Shown here: positions 9,660-18,363 of the stretch, piece by piece
Layout: the number at the start of each line of letters is the position of its first letter
Position numbering within the stretch: the stretch's first letter is position 1
NCBI GenBank assembly: GCA_002344205.1
Contig: DDSZ01000003.1
Span: 1-64,000, forward strand
DNA from: Opitutaceae bacterium UBA2377
GTDB lineage: Bacteria; Verrucomicrobiota; Verrucomicrobiia; Opitutales; Opitutaceae
Direction: 5' to 3'
Length of the DNA stretch: 64,000 nucleotides
Translations under genes and position numbers: made by a program
The notes under the pieces: generated by a model
Database searches by the model: none
What the model saw: only the letters and a program-made list of their open reading frames with translations
Told to the model about the DNA's origin: nothing

Positions 9660-10141
9660 TGAGGATCTTGTTTGGTGGGTTGGGAAACGATGAGACGGAA
9701 ATTATCGACGTCGATGATGCGCAGCCGGTCGCCGGGACGGGCGTGACCGTGACGGGCGAACGCCTCGTAACGGCGGCCGTCGAACTCCACGTAGCCGGTC
9801 GGCACCAGCGCCGTCACGGCCACCGCCTCCCGTCCCACGACGGCCTGACGGTCGGCCAGCGCAGGCTGGCTCGTGCCCGCCACCGTGTTGGCGAGAGAGA
9901 GCTTTCGCGCCACGCGACTCTTCGGCAGCAGCACGAACTCGAGAAAAAGCGTGAGGCCGGTGAGCGCGACCGCCGCGCTCGTGGCGATCAAGCCGCCGTC
10001 CGTCCCAAACTGGTCGAACGAAAGCACGACACCCGCCAGGATCATCACCGTGCCGATGATGCCAAGGATCGCGCCGGGCACGATGACCTCGAAGGCGAGC
10101 AGGAGTACACCCGCACCGAACAGCATCAGGATGAGCGTCAT
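9656..10141 (-). CDS. Short NfeD-like membrane protein (C-terminal OB-fold type)
   Basis: A 161-residue protein with three hydrophobic segments in the first 75 residues, then the NfeD OB-fold domain (about 90-155). The domain has the typical block [20 protein letters not shown] followed by [10 protein letters not shown]. This matches the protease-less NfeD partner found next to flotillins. It overlaps both neighbours by four bases (with the NfeD protease at 10138-10141 and floA at 9656-9659), so all three are translated from one message. It probably helps FloA oligomers assemble in the membrane. Confidence 0.9.
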   Translation of the reverse strand: MTLILMLFGAGVLLLAFEVIVPGAILGIIGTVMILAGVVLSFDQFGTDGGLIATSAAVALTGLTLFLEFVLLPKSRVARKLSLANTVAGTSQPALADRQAVVGREAVAVTALVPTGYVEFDGRRYEAFARHGHARPGDRLRIIDVDNFRLIVSQPTKQDPQ

Positions 10142-11592
10142 GAACGGGGCTCCTCCCGGTCGACCAGCAATCCGAAATCCGTCCGCCGGCGCACGATGAT
10201 CCGCGTGCCGGCCGGCGCCGACCCCACCTCCAGCCGGGCCTCGAAACGCCGGCCCTCGATCTCCACCTGGCCCGAAGGATACAGGCCCGTCGCCGCCACG
10301 CCAGTGCGGCCCACGAGTCCCTCGGTCCCGGGTAAAGCGGTGCGTTCGGACGTGGGCAGACCGGCGGCCTGGGCGGCGCCGACCGACGCCCCCGACACCG
10401 CCAGCCGCTGGAAAAACCAGCCCCGCGGCAGCAATTTCGCGAGCGCCAGCGCCAGGGCGATCGCGATGGCGAAGCCCAGCCCCAGGTTACCCAAGGGACG
10501 GACAAACGCGTCGCTGGACCACGCCACGGAAATCGGCTCATTGGGCCACAGGTCGGCCATCGACCAGACGAGGGAGCCAAGCATCAGCAGCAGTCCCGTC
10601 AGCGCGAAGACGATCACCCCGGGAAAAACGAAAAACTCCACGGCCACGAGGGCCAGACCGAGCGCGAAGACCAGCATCGGTTCGTGTCCGGACAAGCCCG
10701 CCACATAGCTGCCCAGGAAAACGATCGCCAGGCAGACGATGCCGACCACGCCGAAGACACCGAAGCCAGGCGTCTTGAACTCGATGTAGAGCGCGAGCAA
10801 CCCCGCGCCGAGCAGGAGGCTGGAGATCGCGTTGAGCCACACCGCGAGCGATTCCGACCAGGTGACTTCCAGGCGCGTGACGACCGGAGCCGCGGGGCCG
10901 AAACGCTGGAGCAGCAGATCGTCGATGGATTTCGCCGTGCCCGCGGAGAGCAGCGCCTTTGGCGGGTCGCCGTACGTCCGCGCCGCCTCGGCCGCGGTCA
11001 GCGACAACAGCTCCCCCTTGTCCTTGATGACCTTGTCGCCGATCTTGAGCACGTAGTCGGCGTCGATCATGGCCGAAACCACCTCGCCACGGTACCCCTT
11101 GCCCTCGCTCTCCGCCCGGATGCGGGCCTTGAGGTAGCTGACGATCTTCTGGCGCATCGTCGCCTCGACCTCCTGCCCGCCCATGCTGACGGGCGCGGCG
11201 GCCCCGATGATGCCCCCGGGGGCGAACCAGATCTCCTGCGTGGAGGCCGAAATGAACGCACCCGCCGACATCGCCTCGGTGTTGATATAGGTGATCGTGG
11301 TGCCCGGGAACTTCGCGAGCGCCTCCATGATCTCGAGCGTCGCATCCAGCGCGCCGCCGGGCGTCTTCATGTCGAGCACCACGGCGTCCGCCTTCTGCTC
11401 GATCGCCTCCTTCAGGCCGCGCCGCAGGATGTAGAGCACGGGTTTGCCGATCTGCTCCTGCACCGGGATGACCACGACCTGCTTGCGCGCCGCCGGCTCC
11501 ACCGCCGCCGGCACGGTCGCCGGGCCGGGCTCCGCCGCGAGGGCGGCGATCCCGAGGATCGCGGTGAGAAACAACAGGGGCAGGCGTGACAT
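10138..11592 (-). CDS. NfeD1b-type membrane serine protease (ClpP-like)
   Basis: A 484-residue protein from the ATG at 11592. A signal peptide (MSRLPLLFLTAILGIAALA) precedes a ClpP-class protease domain (about 30-230). The nucleophile is in TEAMSAGAFISAS and a lysine dyad partner lies within the following fifty residues. Several membrane helices and a C-terminal OB-fold domain (about 415-480) follow. An upstream in-frame start at 11637 would bury the signal peptide, so 11592 is preferred. It heads the four-gene raft operon; archaeal and bacterial relatives cleave membrane proteins such as stomatin/flotillin partners. Confidence 0.9.
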   Translation of the reverse strand: MSRLPLLFLTAILGIAALAAEPGPATVPAAVEPAARKQVVVIPVQEQIGKPVLYILRRGLKEAIEQKADAVVLDMKTPGGALDATLEIMEALAKFPGTTITYINTEAMSAGAFISASTQEIWFAPGGIIGAAAPVSMGGQEVEATMRQKIVSYLKARIRAESEGKGYRGEVVSAMIDADYVLKIGDKVIKDKGELLSLTAAEAARTYGDPPKALLSAGTAKSIDDLLLQRFGPAAPVVTRLEVTWSESLAVWLNAISSLLLGAGLLALYIEFKTPGFGVFGVVGIVCLAIVFLGSYVAGLSGHEPMLVFALGLALVAVEFFVFPGVIVFALTGLLLMLGSLVWSMADLWPNEPISVAWSSDAFVRPLGNLGLGFAIAIALALALAKLLPRGWFFQRLAVSGASVGAAQAAGLPTSERTALPGTEGLVGRTGVAATGLYPSGQVEIEGRRFEARLEVGSAPAGTRIIVRRRTDFGLLVDREEPRS

Positions 11593-11708
11593 GCCGCGTA
11601 GGTTAGAACGCGCCCGACCGGGCGCAAGCGTCCGCATGGGGTTTTATTTGCCGGCCCGCCGCCAGAAACCCGTTGCGCCGCCGCAACCGGGCTGATTTCA
11701 CAACGCCC

Positions 11709-12629
11709 ATGGAAAAAGTATCCCACCTCGGGGCGACCCTGACACGCTGGCGCGTGGGGCAATCCACTTTTCTCGCCTGGCCCGAGCACGGTGCGCGGCT
11801 GATGAACTGGCACCTCACGCTGGGCGACGGCTCAGTGCGCGATGTGCTCTACTGGCCCGAGGTCGGCGACCTCGGCGAATTCGCCCGGATTCGCGGCGGC
11901 AACCCCATCCTTTTCCCCTTCAACGCGCGCTCCTACGACCGGGGCGACATCCACTTCTGGCGCGCGGCCGACGGCATCCGCCGGCCCATGCCGATGCACG
12001 GGCTCGCCCGGCAGGGCGCTTTCCGCGTCACCCACGCCGATGCCACCGGCTTCACCGCGCTCTTCGTGCCGGGCGAGGAAGCCCGCGCCTGCTACCCCTA
12101 CGACTACGAGTTCACCGTGCGCTACCGCTTCGAGCCGCTGGGTCTCGTCTGCGAACTCAGCCTGCTCAACCTCGGCGAAGCACCGCTGCCGTGGAGCGCC
12201 GGGCATCATTTTTATTTCACCCTGCCGTGGACCGAAGGCCTCACCCGCGCCGACTACGCCATCCGCCTCCCCGCCACGCGCCGCGTCCGCCATGCCGCCA
12301 CCGGCGAACTCGCCCCCGGCCCGCAGCTCAAGGAAATCGAGAGCCTCGCCAACCCCGAGCTCATCGATGCCATCCACCTCGGCCTGAAGGAAAACACCGT
12401 CGTCTTCGGCGAACGCGGCCACGCCGGCGATGTCATCATGCGTATCGGCGCCCACAAGGTCCCCGCGCCCGACGCCACCTGCGTGACGTGGAGCGAATCC
12501 GCCACCGCACCGTATTACTGTGTCGAGCCCTGGATGGGCCCGCCCAACGCTCCCGAGCACAAGACCGGCCTCCACCTCGTGCCCCCCGGCCAGCGCCAGA
12601 CCTTCACCGTCGCCATCACCATCAAATAA
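11709..12629 (+). CDS. Aldose 1-epimerase family protein
   Basis: A 306-residue beta-sandwich sugar mutarotase-like protein. Visible family blocks are the early GARLMNWHL, PMHGLARQGAFRV (the HG region), SAGHHFYFTLPW (the conserved histidine of the hexose-binding site) and the C-terminal CVEPWMGPPNAP. The family includes galactose mutarotases and glucose-6-phosphate 1-epimerases; the FCVEPWxGP block is shared with the latter. The ATG at 11709 follows ACGCCC with no Shine-Dalgarno. It is divergent from the nfeD operon and 50 bases upstream of the Rieske gene. Confidence 0.88.
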   Translation: MEKVSHLGATLTRWRVGQSTFLAWPEHGARLMNWHLTLGDGSVRDVLYWPEVGDLGEFARIRGGNPILFPFNARSYDRGDIHFWRAADGIRRPMPMHGLARQGAFRVTHADATGFTALFVPGEEARACYPYDYEFTVRYRFEPLGLVCELSLLNLGEAPLPWSAGHHFYFTLPWTEGLTRADYAIRLPATRRVRHAATGELAPGPQLKEIESLANPELIDAIHLGLKENTVVFGERGHAGDVIMRIGAHKVPAPDATCVTWSESATAPYYCVEPWMGPPNAPEHKTGLHLVPPGQRQTFTVAITIK

Positions 12630-12679
12630 GCCGTCGCAACCCGCCTTCAGCCTTTCAGCTTTTCCGCCCTTTCCTCCCC

Positions 12680-12988
12680 ATGCCCCAACGCCATCCCCTC
12701 ATCGCCCTCGCCGACTTTCCGCCCGGCTCTAAACGCGCCTTCAAGGTCGGCGACCGCCGTGTCGCCCTCTGCAACGTCGAAGGCAAGCTCCACGCCATTG
12801 ACGACGTTTGCCCGCACGCCGGTGCCTCCATGGCCGCCGGCCCGCTGCGCGGCACCACCCTCACCTGCCCGCTCCACGCCATCGCCTTCGACGTCACCAA
12901 CGGCGCCGCCGTCTGCCCGAAGAACATGGATCCCGTGCAATCCTTCCCCGTGTTCGTGAACGAAGGCCGGGTCGAGGTGGAGGTCTGA
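12680..12988 (+). CDS. Rieske [2Fe-2S] ferredoxin (NirD/CarAc type)
   Basis: A 102-residue stand-alone Rieske protein. The cluster ligands are C44 and H46 in CPHAG and C63 and H66 in CPLHA. The downstream FDVTNGAAVCPKNMDPVQSF stretch resembles small dioxygenase-type ferredoxins. It would transfer electrons in the cytosol to an oxygenase or reductase. It follows the aldose epimerase in the same direction; no oxygenase lies beside it, so the partner is unknown. The PhyH enzyme 1.2 kb away is iron/2-oxoglutarate dependent and does not need a ferredoxin. Confidence 0.92.
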   Translation: MPQRHPLIALADFPPGSKRAFKVGDRRVALCNVEGKLHAIDDVCPHAGASMAAGPLRGTTLTCPLHAIAFDVTNGAAVCPKNMDPVQSFPVFVNEGRVEVEV

Positions 12989-13202
12989 GCTTCGGGCCGG
13001 ATTAAGCTCCCGGAGTTGGACAGACATCGGCCATGCGCCCGACGTTTGGCTCCCCACAATTCTCCAACTAGCCGGCATCGTAAAATTACCCGCGCTCGCC
13101 TGCCGGAAGTTGGAGGCAAAGGCTCTGTCCACTCTTCCGTCTCCGGACCAACCCAGACTTGTGATTTGCACACAGGCTGAACGACAATATTGATCGCAAA
13201 AC

Positions 13203-13490
13203 ATGTATCTCGACCGAAGAGATTTGCGGGGCGTGGTGATTTTTTTGGCGGTCGTTGCCTTCGTTATGGCAGGCGGACTTACCGGCTACACCGTGGATCG
13301 GCATGCTGGTGAAAAAATAGGCAGCCACATTCTTGTGGCCGGGCATGCAGCCGATGACCGCTTTTGGATCTATTCTTTTTTCTGTGCTTTGATCGGGGTC
13401 GCACTTTCGTGCTTGGCTATGATTCGACGGATATGGGACCCGCCACCGGCCAAGCGAACGCAAAAACCGGAACGCGACTCTGCGGGCTGA
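13203..13490 (+). CDS. Hypothetical small membrane protein
   Basis: A 95-residue protein with two predicted membrane helices (about 10-30, VVIFLAVVAFVMAGGLTGYT, and 54-74, FWIYSFFCALIGVALSCLAM). A short loop separates them and the tail is basic and proline-containing (RRIWDPPPAKRTQKPE). I do not recognise a family. Composition is visibly less GC-rich than the flanking metabolic genes, with 200 bases of apparently non-coding DNA upstream. It may be coexpressed with the next membrane protein (13572). Confidence 0.6.
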   Translation: MYLDRRDLRGVVIFLAVVAFVMAGGLTGYTVDRHAGEKIGSHILVAGHAADDRFWIYSFFCALIGVALSCLAMIRRIWDPPPAKRTQKPERDSAG

Positions 13491-13571
13491 CGATACACAG
13501 CATCAGCGGTGATCCTAAAGTGCGGACTTCAATAATTGGCGTGCGATATATCCCTGATCTTCTCTGAGCTG

Positions 13572-13997
13572 ATGCCGGAACATCTCCATAACAGCCCGCT
13601 TGCCCGTCCTTGCCACGATCTCCGGCCAGCGAATGCACATCGGGATCCGTGGCCACCCGAAGCGGACGCCGCGGTTCGCGCTAGCGAGGCTGTGCCGCTT
13701 TGCACGAACTGCCTCTACCCACAGCCTCCGCATAGATGGTTCTGCCCCCACTGCAATTTCCCAACCGGCGATTACGTGGCCTTGATGCCTTATCTGCAGG
13801 TCTTCGTCGCTGCCGAAGTGCTGCGAAAGGGTGTCATTGGCGCGCCGGAGAGGAAGGTCGGCGTGAATGCCTTTCTGGCAATCTACTCGATCGCCCAATA
13901 TTCGATTTTTGCACCGTTCTACTGGTTCTGGATGATTCGCCGCGCCAGTGGAAAACCCATTTGTGAAGAGCAACGGAAGCCATGGGGCCTTGATTAA
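13572..13997 (+). CDS. Hypothetical zinc-ribbon membrane protein
   Basis: A 141-residue protein from the ATG at 13572; an upstream in-frame start at 13536 is possible. A CxxC...CxxC zinc ribbon (CTNCLYPQPPHRWFCPHC, about residues 39-56) precedes two hydrophobic segments. These are PYLQVFVAAEVLRKGV at about 66-81 and NAFLAIYSIAQYSIFAPFYW at about 92-111. This zinc-ribbon-plus-two-helices pattern is common among uncharacterised Opitutales proteins. The gene converges on phyH; its function is unknown. Confidence 0.65.
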   Translation: MPEHLHNSPLARPCHDLRPANAHRDPWPPEADAAVRASEAVPLCTNCLYPQPPHRWFCPHCNFPTGDYVALMPYLQVFVAAEVLRKGVIGAPERKVGVNAFLAIYSIAQYSIFAPFYWFWMIRRASGKPICEEQRKPWGLD

Positions 13998-14157
13998 GCC
14001 GTCTGACCAGAACACGCGTGGTGCAGGCCACCACGCCACACGCTGAAACACCGCAGCAAGGATCCCACGGCAAACAACCATTGAATTCCGGGCGCGAGTC
14101 TCTCAGTCCGCGCAATGAGGCTTGCCGCTTTTTGCAACCGAGACTCCAGGGTCCCGC

Positions 14158-14988
14158 TCAGTGCAGCGAGCCCTTCCAGCCTTCGCCGCAGGGGCCACCG
14201 GAGTCCTGTGGCGTGACTTCGTAGGTCGTGCCGTCGAGGCGGGTCAGCGGATGATAGCTGCTGGAAATCTTGCGCACGTTGCCGGCCGCGTAATGGCTGA
14301 TGAAGGAGCGGCGGAAGCGGGTCTTGGAGCGGTTCGGGCCGGAGCCATGGATCAGGCTGCCGTTGAAGAAGAGGGTGTCGCCGGCCTTCATCTCGACCAG
14401 TTGCGCCTTGTGGCCCTTGGGCACCGGCACGAAGTGCGACGTGTAGCTCTCGTTGCGGTCGGCGGTCTGCGGGCAAACAACCGGACCGTCGTTGGTCTTG
14501 GGCACGATATACATCGCGCCGTTCTCCGCGTCACAATCGTCGATCGCCGTCCACGCCGCGATGCAGGTGCCGGGTTCGACGAGCAGATAAAACTGGTCCT
14601 GATGCAGGGCTTGGCCGCGCGCGCCCGGCGGTTTGAAATAAAACATGCTCTGCGTCGCCACGGGCTCGAGGCCGAAAAAGGCCCGCAGATGGTCGGCCAC
14701 CTTCGGGTGCAGCATGTAGTCCTTCGCCCGCTGGTTGAAGCGGTGCGGCATCATCACCCGCGGATACTTAAAGAGCGGGTCGTCGGGGTTCTCCACGCCG
14801 TCGCGAGGCTTGGTGGGTTCGTAATATCCCGGCACGCCCTCGGCGTGCATCTTCGTGAAGAGCGCACGGATCTCCTCGACCTCGGCGGGCGAAAACAGCC
14901 CCTTGGCCAGGGCGAAGCCCTCGCGGGCAAATTGGTCCGCCAGGGCGGAAACTTTGGCGTCGGCGATGGGGGCGGTATCGATGACCAT
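14158..14988 (-). CDS. Phytanoyl-CoA dioxygenase (PhyH) family protein
   Basis: A 276-residue non-haem Fe(II)/2-oxoglutarate dioxygenase. The HxD iron ligands are in ALHQDQFYLL and the distal histidine in GSLIHGSGPNRSKTRFRRSF, where an arginine would bind 2-oxoglutarate. Early text (FAREGFALAKGLFSPAEVEE) is typical of PhyH. These enzymes hydroxylate small lipophilic or sugar-derived substrates; the substrate here is unknown. It is divergent from an AraC regulator across a 72-base AT-rich intergenic region, a pairing that suggests local control by that regulator. Confidence 0.88.
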   Translation of the reverse strand: MVIDTAPIADAKVSALADQFAREGFALAKGLFSPAEVEEIRALFTKMHAEGVPGYYEPTKPRDGVENPDDPLFKYPRVMMPHRFNQRAKDYMLHPKVADHLRAFFGLEPVATQSMFYFKPPGARGQALHQDQFYLLVEPGTCIAAWTAIDDCDAENGAMYIVPKTNDGPVVCPQTADRNESYTSHFVPVPKGHKAQLVEMKAGDTLFFNGSLIHGSGPNRSKTRFRRSFISHYAAGNVRKISSSYHPLTRLDGTTYEVTPQDSGGPCGEGWKGSLH

Positions 14989-15060
14989 GCAAATATCCTA
15001 GCATAGCGCGGGCTATACCGCCATAGCTGGGACCCGCAAATAGCTATAATATCCTGCTGT
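14989..15060. promoter_or_regulatory. Repeat-bearing divergent control region between phyH and araC-type gene
   Basis: This 72-base AT-rich gap contains repeated elements: GCAAATA at 14989 and 15036, AATATCCT at 14992-14999 and 15048-15055, and four ATAGC/GCTAT copies in both orientations (15003, 15012, 15023, 15041). CTATAAT at 15044-15050 looks like a -10 for the AraC gene. Such spacing fits AraC-dimer half-sites. It is an inference from pattern only. Confidence 0.4.
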
Positions 15061-15897
15061 ATGCCCCGCCGCCCCGACACCCCCTCCCCGCCGCCCGGCC
15101 CGCTCGTCACCGGGCACTTTCACCAGGGCCCGCGTTTCTCCACCTACCGCGCCGGGGGCACGGACGACTGGCTGCTCATTTACAACCTAGGCGGGCACGG
15201 CCGCTACGGGCACGCCGGCGGCGAGCTCGTCACCGGGCCGGGTGACCTGGTCCTCCTGAAGCCGCATACGCTCCATGACTATGGCACAGCCCGCAGCCAC
15301 CGGCATTGGGAACCGCTCTGGGCGCATTTCATTCCCCGGCCGGCCTGGCTGGAGTGGCTCGACTGGCCCGAAGCCGCCCCGGGCATCCTGTTGCTCGCCC
15401 TTCAGGGGCATGAGTTCCAGGCCCGCATCGCCCGGCGCTTTCAGGAAGTCGTCCGGCTGAACGCTGGCCCCAGCCCCACGCGCGAGGCCTTCGCGATGAA
15501 CGCCCTCGAGGAAGTCCTGCTCTGGTGCGATCTGGTCAACCCCCGGAAGGCCGCGGCCGGCCTCGACCCGCGCATCGGCCGCGCCCTGGACTTCATCTGC
15601 GCGCGCTTCGCCGAACCGCTCACGGTCGCCCTGATGGCCGGGCATTGCGGGCTGTCGCCTTCGCGGTTTGCCCATCTGTTCCGGCAGCAGACAGGGGAGA
15701 CTCCCCAGCGCTACCTTGAACTGCAGCGGCTCAACCGCGCCCGCCAACTGCTGGAATTCACCCAAGAGCCGGTGCGGCTGATCGCCCGCCAGGTGGGCTT
15801 CGAAAATCCCTTCTATTTCACCCAGCGCTTCAAGCGCCATTCCGGCGCCAGCCCCCGCGATTGGCGGCAGCAACGGAGCCCCAGCCGCGCCCGATAA
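15061..15897 (+). CDS. AraC family transcriptional regulator
   Basis: A 278-residue regulator. An N-terminal cupin-like sensing domain has a GxGxxxH-like stretch (LGGHGRYGHAGGELVTGPGDLVLLKP given in part: GDLVLLKPHTLHDYG). A C-terminal double helix-turn-helix (about 175-272) carries GLSPSRFAHLFRQQTGETPQ and the second-helix signature RQVGFENPFYFTQRFKRH. It is divergent from phyH and probably controls it and itself through the repeats in the shared intergenic region. The ligand is unknown; the PhyH pairing hints at a small carbohydrate- or lipid-like inducer. Confidence 0.9.
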   Translation: MPRRPDTPSPPPGPLVTGHFHQGPRFSTYRAGGTDDWLLIYNLGGHGRYGHAGGELVTGPGDLVLLKPHTLHDYGTARSHRHWEPLWAHFIPRPAWLEWLDWPEAAPGILLLALQGHEFQARIARRFQEVVRLNAGPSPTREAFAMNALEEVLLWCDLVNPRKAAAGLDPRIGRALDFICARFAEPLTVALMAGHCGLSPSRFAHLFRQQTGETPQRYLELQRLNRARQLLEFTQEPVRLIARQVGFENPFYFTQRFKRHSGASPRDWRQQRSPSRAR

Positions 15898-15907
15898 AAG
15901 TTGCCTG

Positions 15908-15922
15908 CCAATAGATTTAATA
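15908..15922 (+). promoter_or_regulatory. Candidate Rrf2 operator upstream of the Rrf2 gene
   Basis: CCAATA-GAT-TTAATA lies 14 bases before the GTG. A near copy with a one-base spacer, CCAATA-C-TTAATA, is at 16409-16421 just before cysK. The AT-rich motif stands out in GC-rich surroundings and would allow autoregulation. No binding data support it. Confidence 0.35.
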
Positions 15923-15935
15923 CTTTACCAAAGCA

Positions 15936-16349
15936 GTGAAGATTTCGGTTAAAGTCGATTACGCCTGCCGGGTGCTCGCGGAAATGGCCCGGCTGCATGG
16001 CACGGGGGAACTCGCCCGGATCGACCACCTCGCCAAGATCGAGGCCGTGCCGGCCAATTTCCTCGCCCAGATCCTCGGCGAACTGCGCAACGGCGGGCTC
16101 ATCGTCAGCCGCCGGGGCATCCAAGGCGGCTATGCGCTCGCCCGCCCGCCGGAGCAAATCTCGCTCTACGACATTGTAAAAATCATTGATGGTGAATTTC
16201 TTGAGCTAAGCGGAAACCACGAGGGCCGCACCGGTCGCCGCATGAAACAGATCTGGCAGGATGTGCGGGCCACCGTGGACGCCAAGGCGCAGTCCTACAC
16301 GCTCGACATGTTCACCGCCAAGGGCGCCGGCGAGATGTATTACATCTGA
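15936..16349 (+). CDS. Rrf2 family transcriptional regulator (CymR-like)
   Basis: A 137-residue protein starting at GTG 15936. The winged-helix Rrf2 domain is clear: VKVDYACRVLAEMARLHGTG, then AVPANFLAQILGELRNGGL and SRRGIQGGYALARPPEQISL. No three-cysteine Fe-S cluster motif is present, unlike IscR/NsrR, so it resembles the CymR branch that senses cysteine status through CysK. It lies 78 bases upstream of cysK and a serine acetyltransferase gene, which supports a cysteine-regulon repressor. A shared AT-rich motif precedes both this gene and cysK. Confidence 0.9.
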   Translation: MKISVKVDYACRVLAEMARLHGTGELARIDHLAKIEAVPANFLAQILGELRNGGLIVSRRGIQGGYALARPPEQISLYDIVKIIDGEFLELSGNHEGRTGRRMKQIWQDVRATVDAKAQSYTLDMFTAKGAGEMYYI

Positions 16350-16391
16350 AGCGCCCCTCCTGGCTGATGACAAAGATAGTCGCCTGACCGC

Positions 16392-16421
16392 TTGACGAGC
16401 CACGTCTACCAATACTTAATA
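16392..16421 (+). promoter_or_regulatory. cysK promoter with overlapping candidate operator
   Basis: TTGACG at 16392-16397 is followed after 17 bases by CTTAAT (16415-16420), a good sigma-70-like pair. The CCAATA-C-TTAATA motif (16409-16421) overlaps the -10, as expected for a repressor site. The cysK ATG is at 16428, about where transcription should begin, so the message may be leaderless. Confidence 0.5.
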
Positions 16422-16427
16422 ATCCTT

Positions 16428-17378
16428 ATGTCCTCACTCACCTTTCCCGACGTCGTCGCCACCATCGGCAACACCCCGCTCATCAAGCTCAACCGCATCG
16501 CCAACGGCGTGCCGGCCAACATTTTCGTGAAGGCGGAGTTCTTCAACCCGCTCGCGAGCGTGAAGGACCGCATCGGCCGCGCCATGATCGAGGCCGGCGA
16601 GCGCGATGGCAAAATCAAGGCCGGCACGGTCATCATCGAGCCGACTTCCGGCAACACCGGCATCGCCCTCGCCTTCGTCTGCGCCGCCCGCGGCTACAAG
16701 CTCATCCTCACGATGCCCGAAACGATGTCGGTCGAACGCCGCGTGCTCCTGCGCATGCTCGGCGCCGAGATCGTCCTCACGCCCGGCGCCGAGGGCATGA
16801 AGGGCGCGATCGCCCGGGCCAACGACCTGCTCGCCCAGCACGGCGACCGCGGCTTCATGCCGCAACAGTTCGAAAACCCCGCCAACCCCGAGATTCACCG
16901 CAAGACCACCGCCGAGGAGATCTGGTCCGCCACCAACGGCAGCATTGATGCCTTCGTCGCAGGCGTCGGCACCGGCGGCACCATCACCGGCGTTTCCGAG
17001 GTCATCAAGGCCCGCAAGGCTATCAAGACCTTCGCCGTCGAACCCGCGGCCAGCCCGGTCATCTCCGGCGGCAAGCCCGGCCCGCACAAAATCCAGGGCA
17101 TCGGGGCCGGCTTCATCCCGAAAAACTGCAACACCAAGATCATCGACGAGGTGATCCAGGTCAGCAACGACGACGCCTTCGAGACCGCCCGCCAGCTCGC
17201 GCTGCAGGACGGCATCCTCGGCGGCATCTCCACCGGCGCCAATGTCTGGGCCGCCCTCCAGGTCGCCAAGCGGCCCGAGTTCGCCGGCAAGAACATCGTC
17301 ACCGTGGGCTGCAGCTTCGGCGAACGCTACATCTCCACCGCCCTCGCCGAGCGCGCCCGCCAGGAAGTCGCCACCTGA
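16428..17378 (+). CDS. cysK: Cysteine synthase (O-acetylserine sulfhydrylase)
   Basis: A 316-residue PLP enzyme that makes L-cysteine from O-acetylserine and sulfide. Hallmarks are [14 protein letters not shown], the PLP lysine in [49 protein letters not shown] for the PLP phosphate, and the C-terminal [12 protein letters not shown]. The ATG at 16428 ([10 protein letters not shown]) is preferred over an in-frame TTG at 16392, which overlaps the promoter -35. It is followed 69 bases later by a serine acetyltransferase gene. Together they form the two-step serine-to-cysteine pathway, with the Rrf2 protein as likely regulator. Confidence 0.97.
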   Translation: MSSLTFPDVVATIGNTPLIKLNRIANGVPANIFVKAEFFNPLASVKDRIGRAMIEAGERDGKIKAGTVIIEPTSGNTGIALAFVCAARGYKLILTMPETMSVERRVLLRMLGAEIVLTPGAEGMKGAIARANDLLAQHGDRGFMPQQFENPANPEIHRKTTAEEIWSATNGSIDAFVAGVGTGGTITGVSEVIKARKAIKTFAVEPAASPVISGGKPGPHKIQGIGAGFIPKNCNTKIIDEVIQVSNDDAFETARQLALQDGILGGISTGANVWAALQVAKRPEFAGKNIVTVGCSFGERYISTALAERARQEVAT

Positions 17379-17447
17379 GGGGCCCCGACTTTGGGCTCGC
17401 CCGCGCCCCCGCGCTGGCATTTCAGATGTGACCGGCCTCACCCGTCC

Positions 17448-18350
17448 ATGAACCTGCGCGACATCAAGCAAGCCCTGCTCGACTCCTACCAGCGCGACGG
17501 CGGCATCAACCACGTGGACGGCGTCAACCTGCCCGCGCAGGATTCGGTGCAGCAGCTGGCGGCCGACTACATGCACCTGATCTTCCCGGGCTTCTTCGAG
17601 GAAACCGGCCTGACCAAGCAGGAGCTGCCCGACTTCCTCGACCGCCTGTTGGCCCGCGTGGAGCGCCGCCTGGAAACGGAAATCGAGAAAAGCCTCCGCT
17701 TCGCGCAGGAGCCCAAGCCCGGCCCGCGCGCCAAGGAGCTCACCCTCACCGCCCTCGACCGGCTGCCCACCCTGCGCCAGGTCATCCAGACCGACGTCGC
17801 CGCCGCCTTCGCCGGCGACCCCGCGGCCCGCAGCGTCGAGGAGATCATCCTCGCCTACCCCTGCGTGCTGTCCATCTCGCTGCAGCGCTTCGCCCACGAG
17901 CTCTACAACCTCGGCGTGCCGCTGCTCCCGCGCATGCTCACCGAATACGGCCACGAACGCACCGGCACCGACCTCCATCCCGGCGCGCGCATCGGCGAGC
18001 ATTTCTTCATCGACCACGGCACCGGCGTGGTCATCGGCGAGACCGCCGAGATCGGCCGGCATGTGAAGCTTTACCAGGGCGTCGCCCTCATCGCCCGCTC
18101 CACCGCCGGCGGCCAGGCCCTGCGCGGCACCAAGCGCCACCCGACCATCGGGGATCACGTCACGATCTACGCCAGCACAACCATCATGGGCGGCGACACC
18201 GTCATCGGCGCCGGCTCGACCATCGGCGGCAACGTCTTCGTCACGCAAAGCGTCCCGCCCCGCTCCCTCGTCATCCTCGAAGAGCACGGGCTCAAGGTTC
18301 TCAACAAGGACGACCGCGGCCCGGTTGCGGGCGTGGACTGGACGATCTGA
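17448..18350 (+). CDS. cysE: Serine O-acetyltransferase (EpsC/SrpH type)
   Basis: A 300-residue enzyme that acetylates serine to O-acetylserine for CysK. A helical N-terminal half (about 1-165, with SLQRFAHELYNLGVPLLPRM) precedes a left-handed beta-helix of hexapeptide repeats. The helix has the CysE signature DLHPGARIGEHFFIDHGTGV, in which the catalytic histidine lies, and VIGETAEIGRHVKLYQGVAL. The long N-terminal domain is characteristic of the EpsC subgroup. The C-terminus (VDWTI) ends in isoleucine, as do CysE tails that dock into CysK. Same strand as cysK. Confidence 0.95.
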   Translation: MNLRDIKQALLDSYQRDGGINHVDGVNLPAQDSVQQLAADYMHLIFPGFFEETGLTKQELPDFLDRLLARVERRLETEIEKSLRFAQEPKPGPRAKELTLTALDRLPTLRQVIQTDVAAAFAGDPAARSVEEIILAYPCVLSISLQRFAHELYNLGVPLLPRMLTEYGHERTGTDLHPGARIGEHFFIDHGTGVVIGETAEIGRHVKLYQGVALIARSTAGGQALRGTKRHPTIGDHVTIYASTTIMGGDTVIGAGSTIGGNVFVTQSVPPRSLVILEEHGLKVLNKDDRGPVAGVDWTI

Positions 18351-18363
18351 ACCGCGCGGCGGC

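Noticed and set aside
16434..18287. A 617-codon open frame on the minus strand
   Set aside because: It spans cysK and the serine acetyltransferase gene in antisense, both certain on the plus strand.
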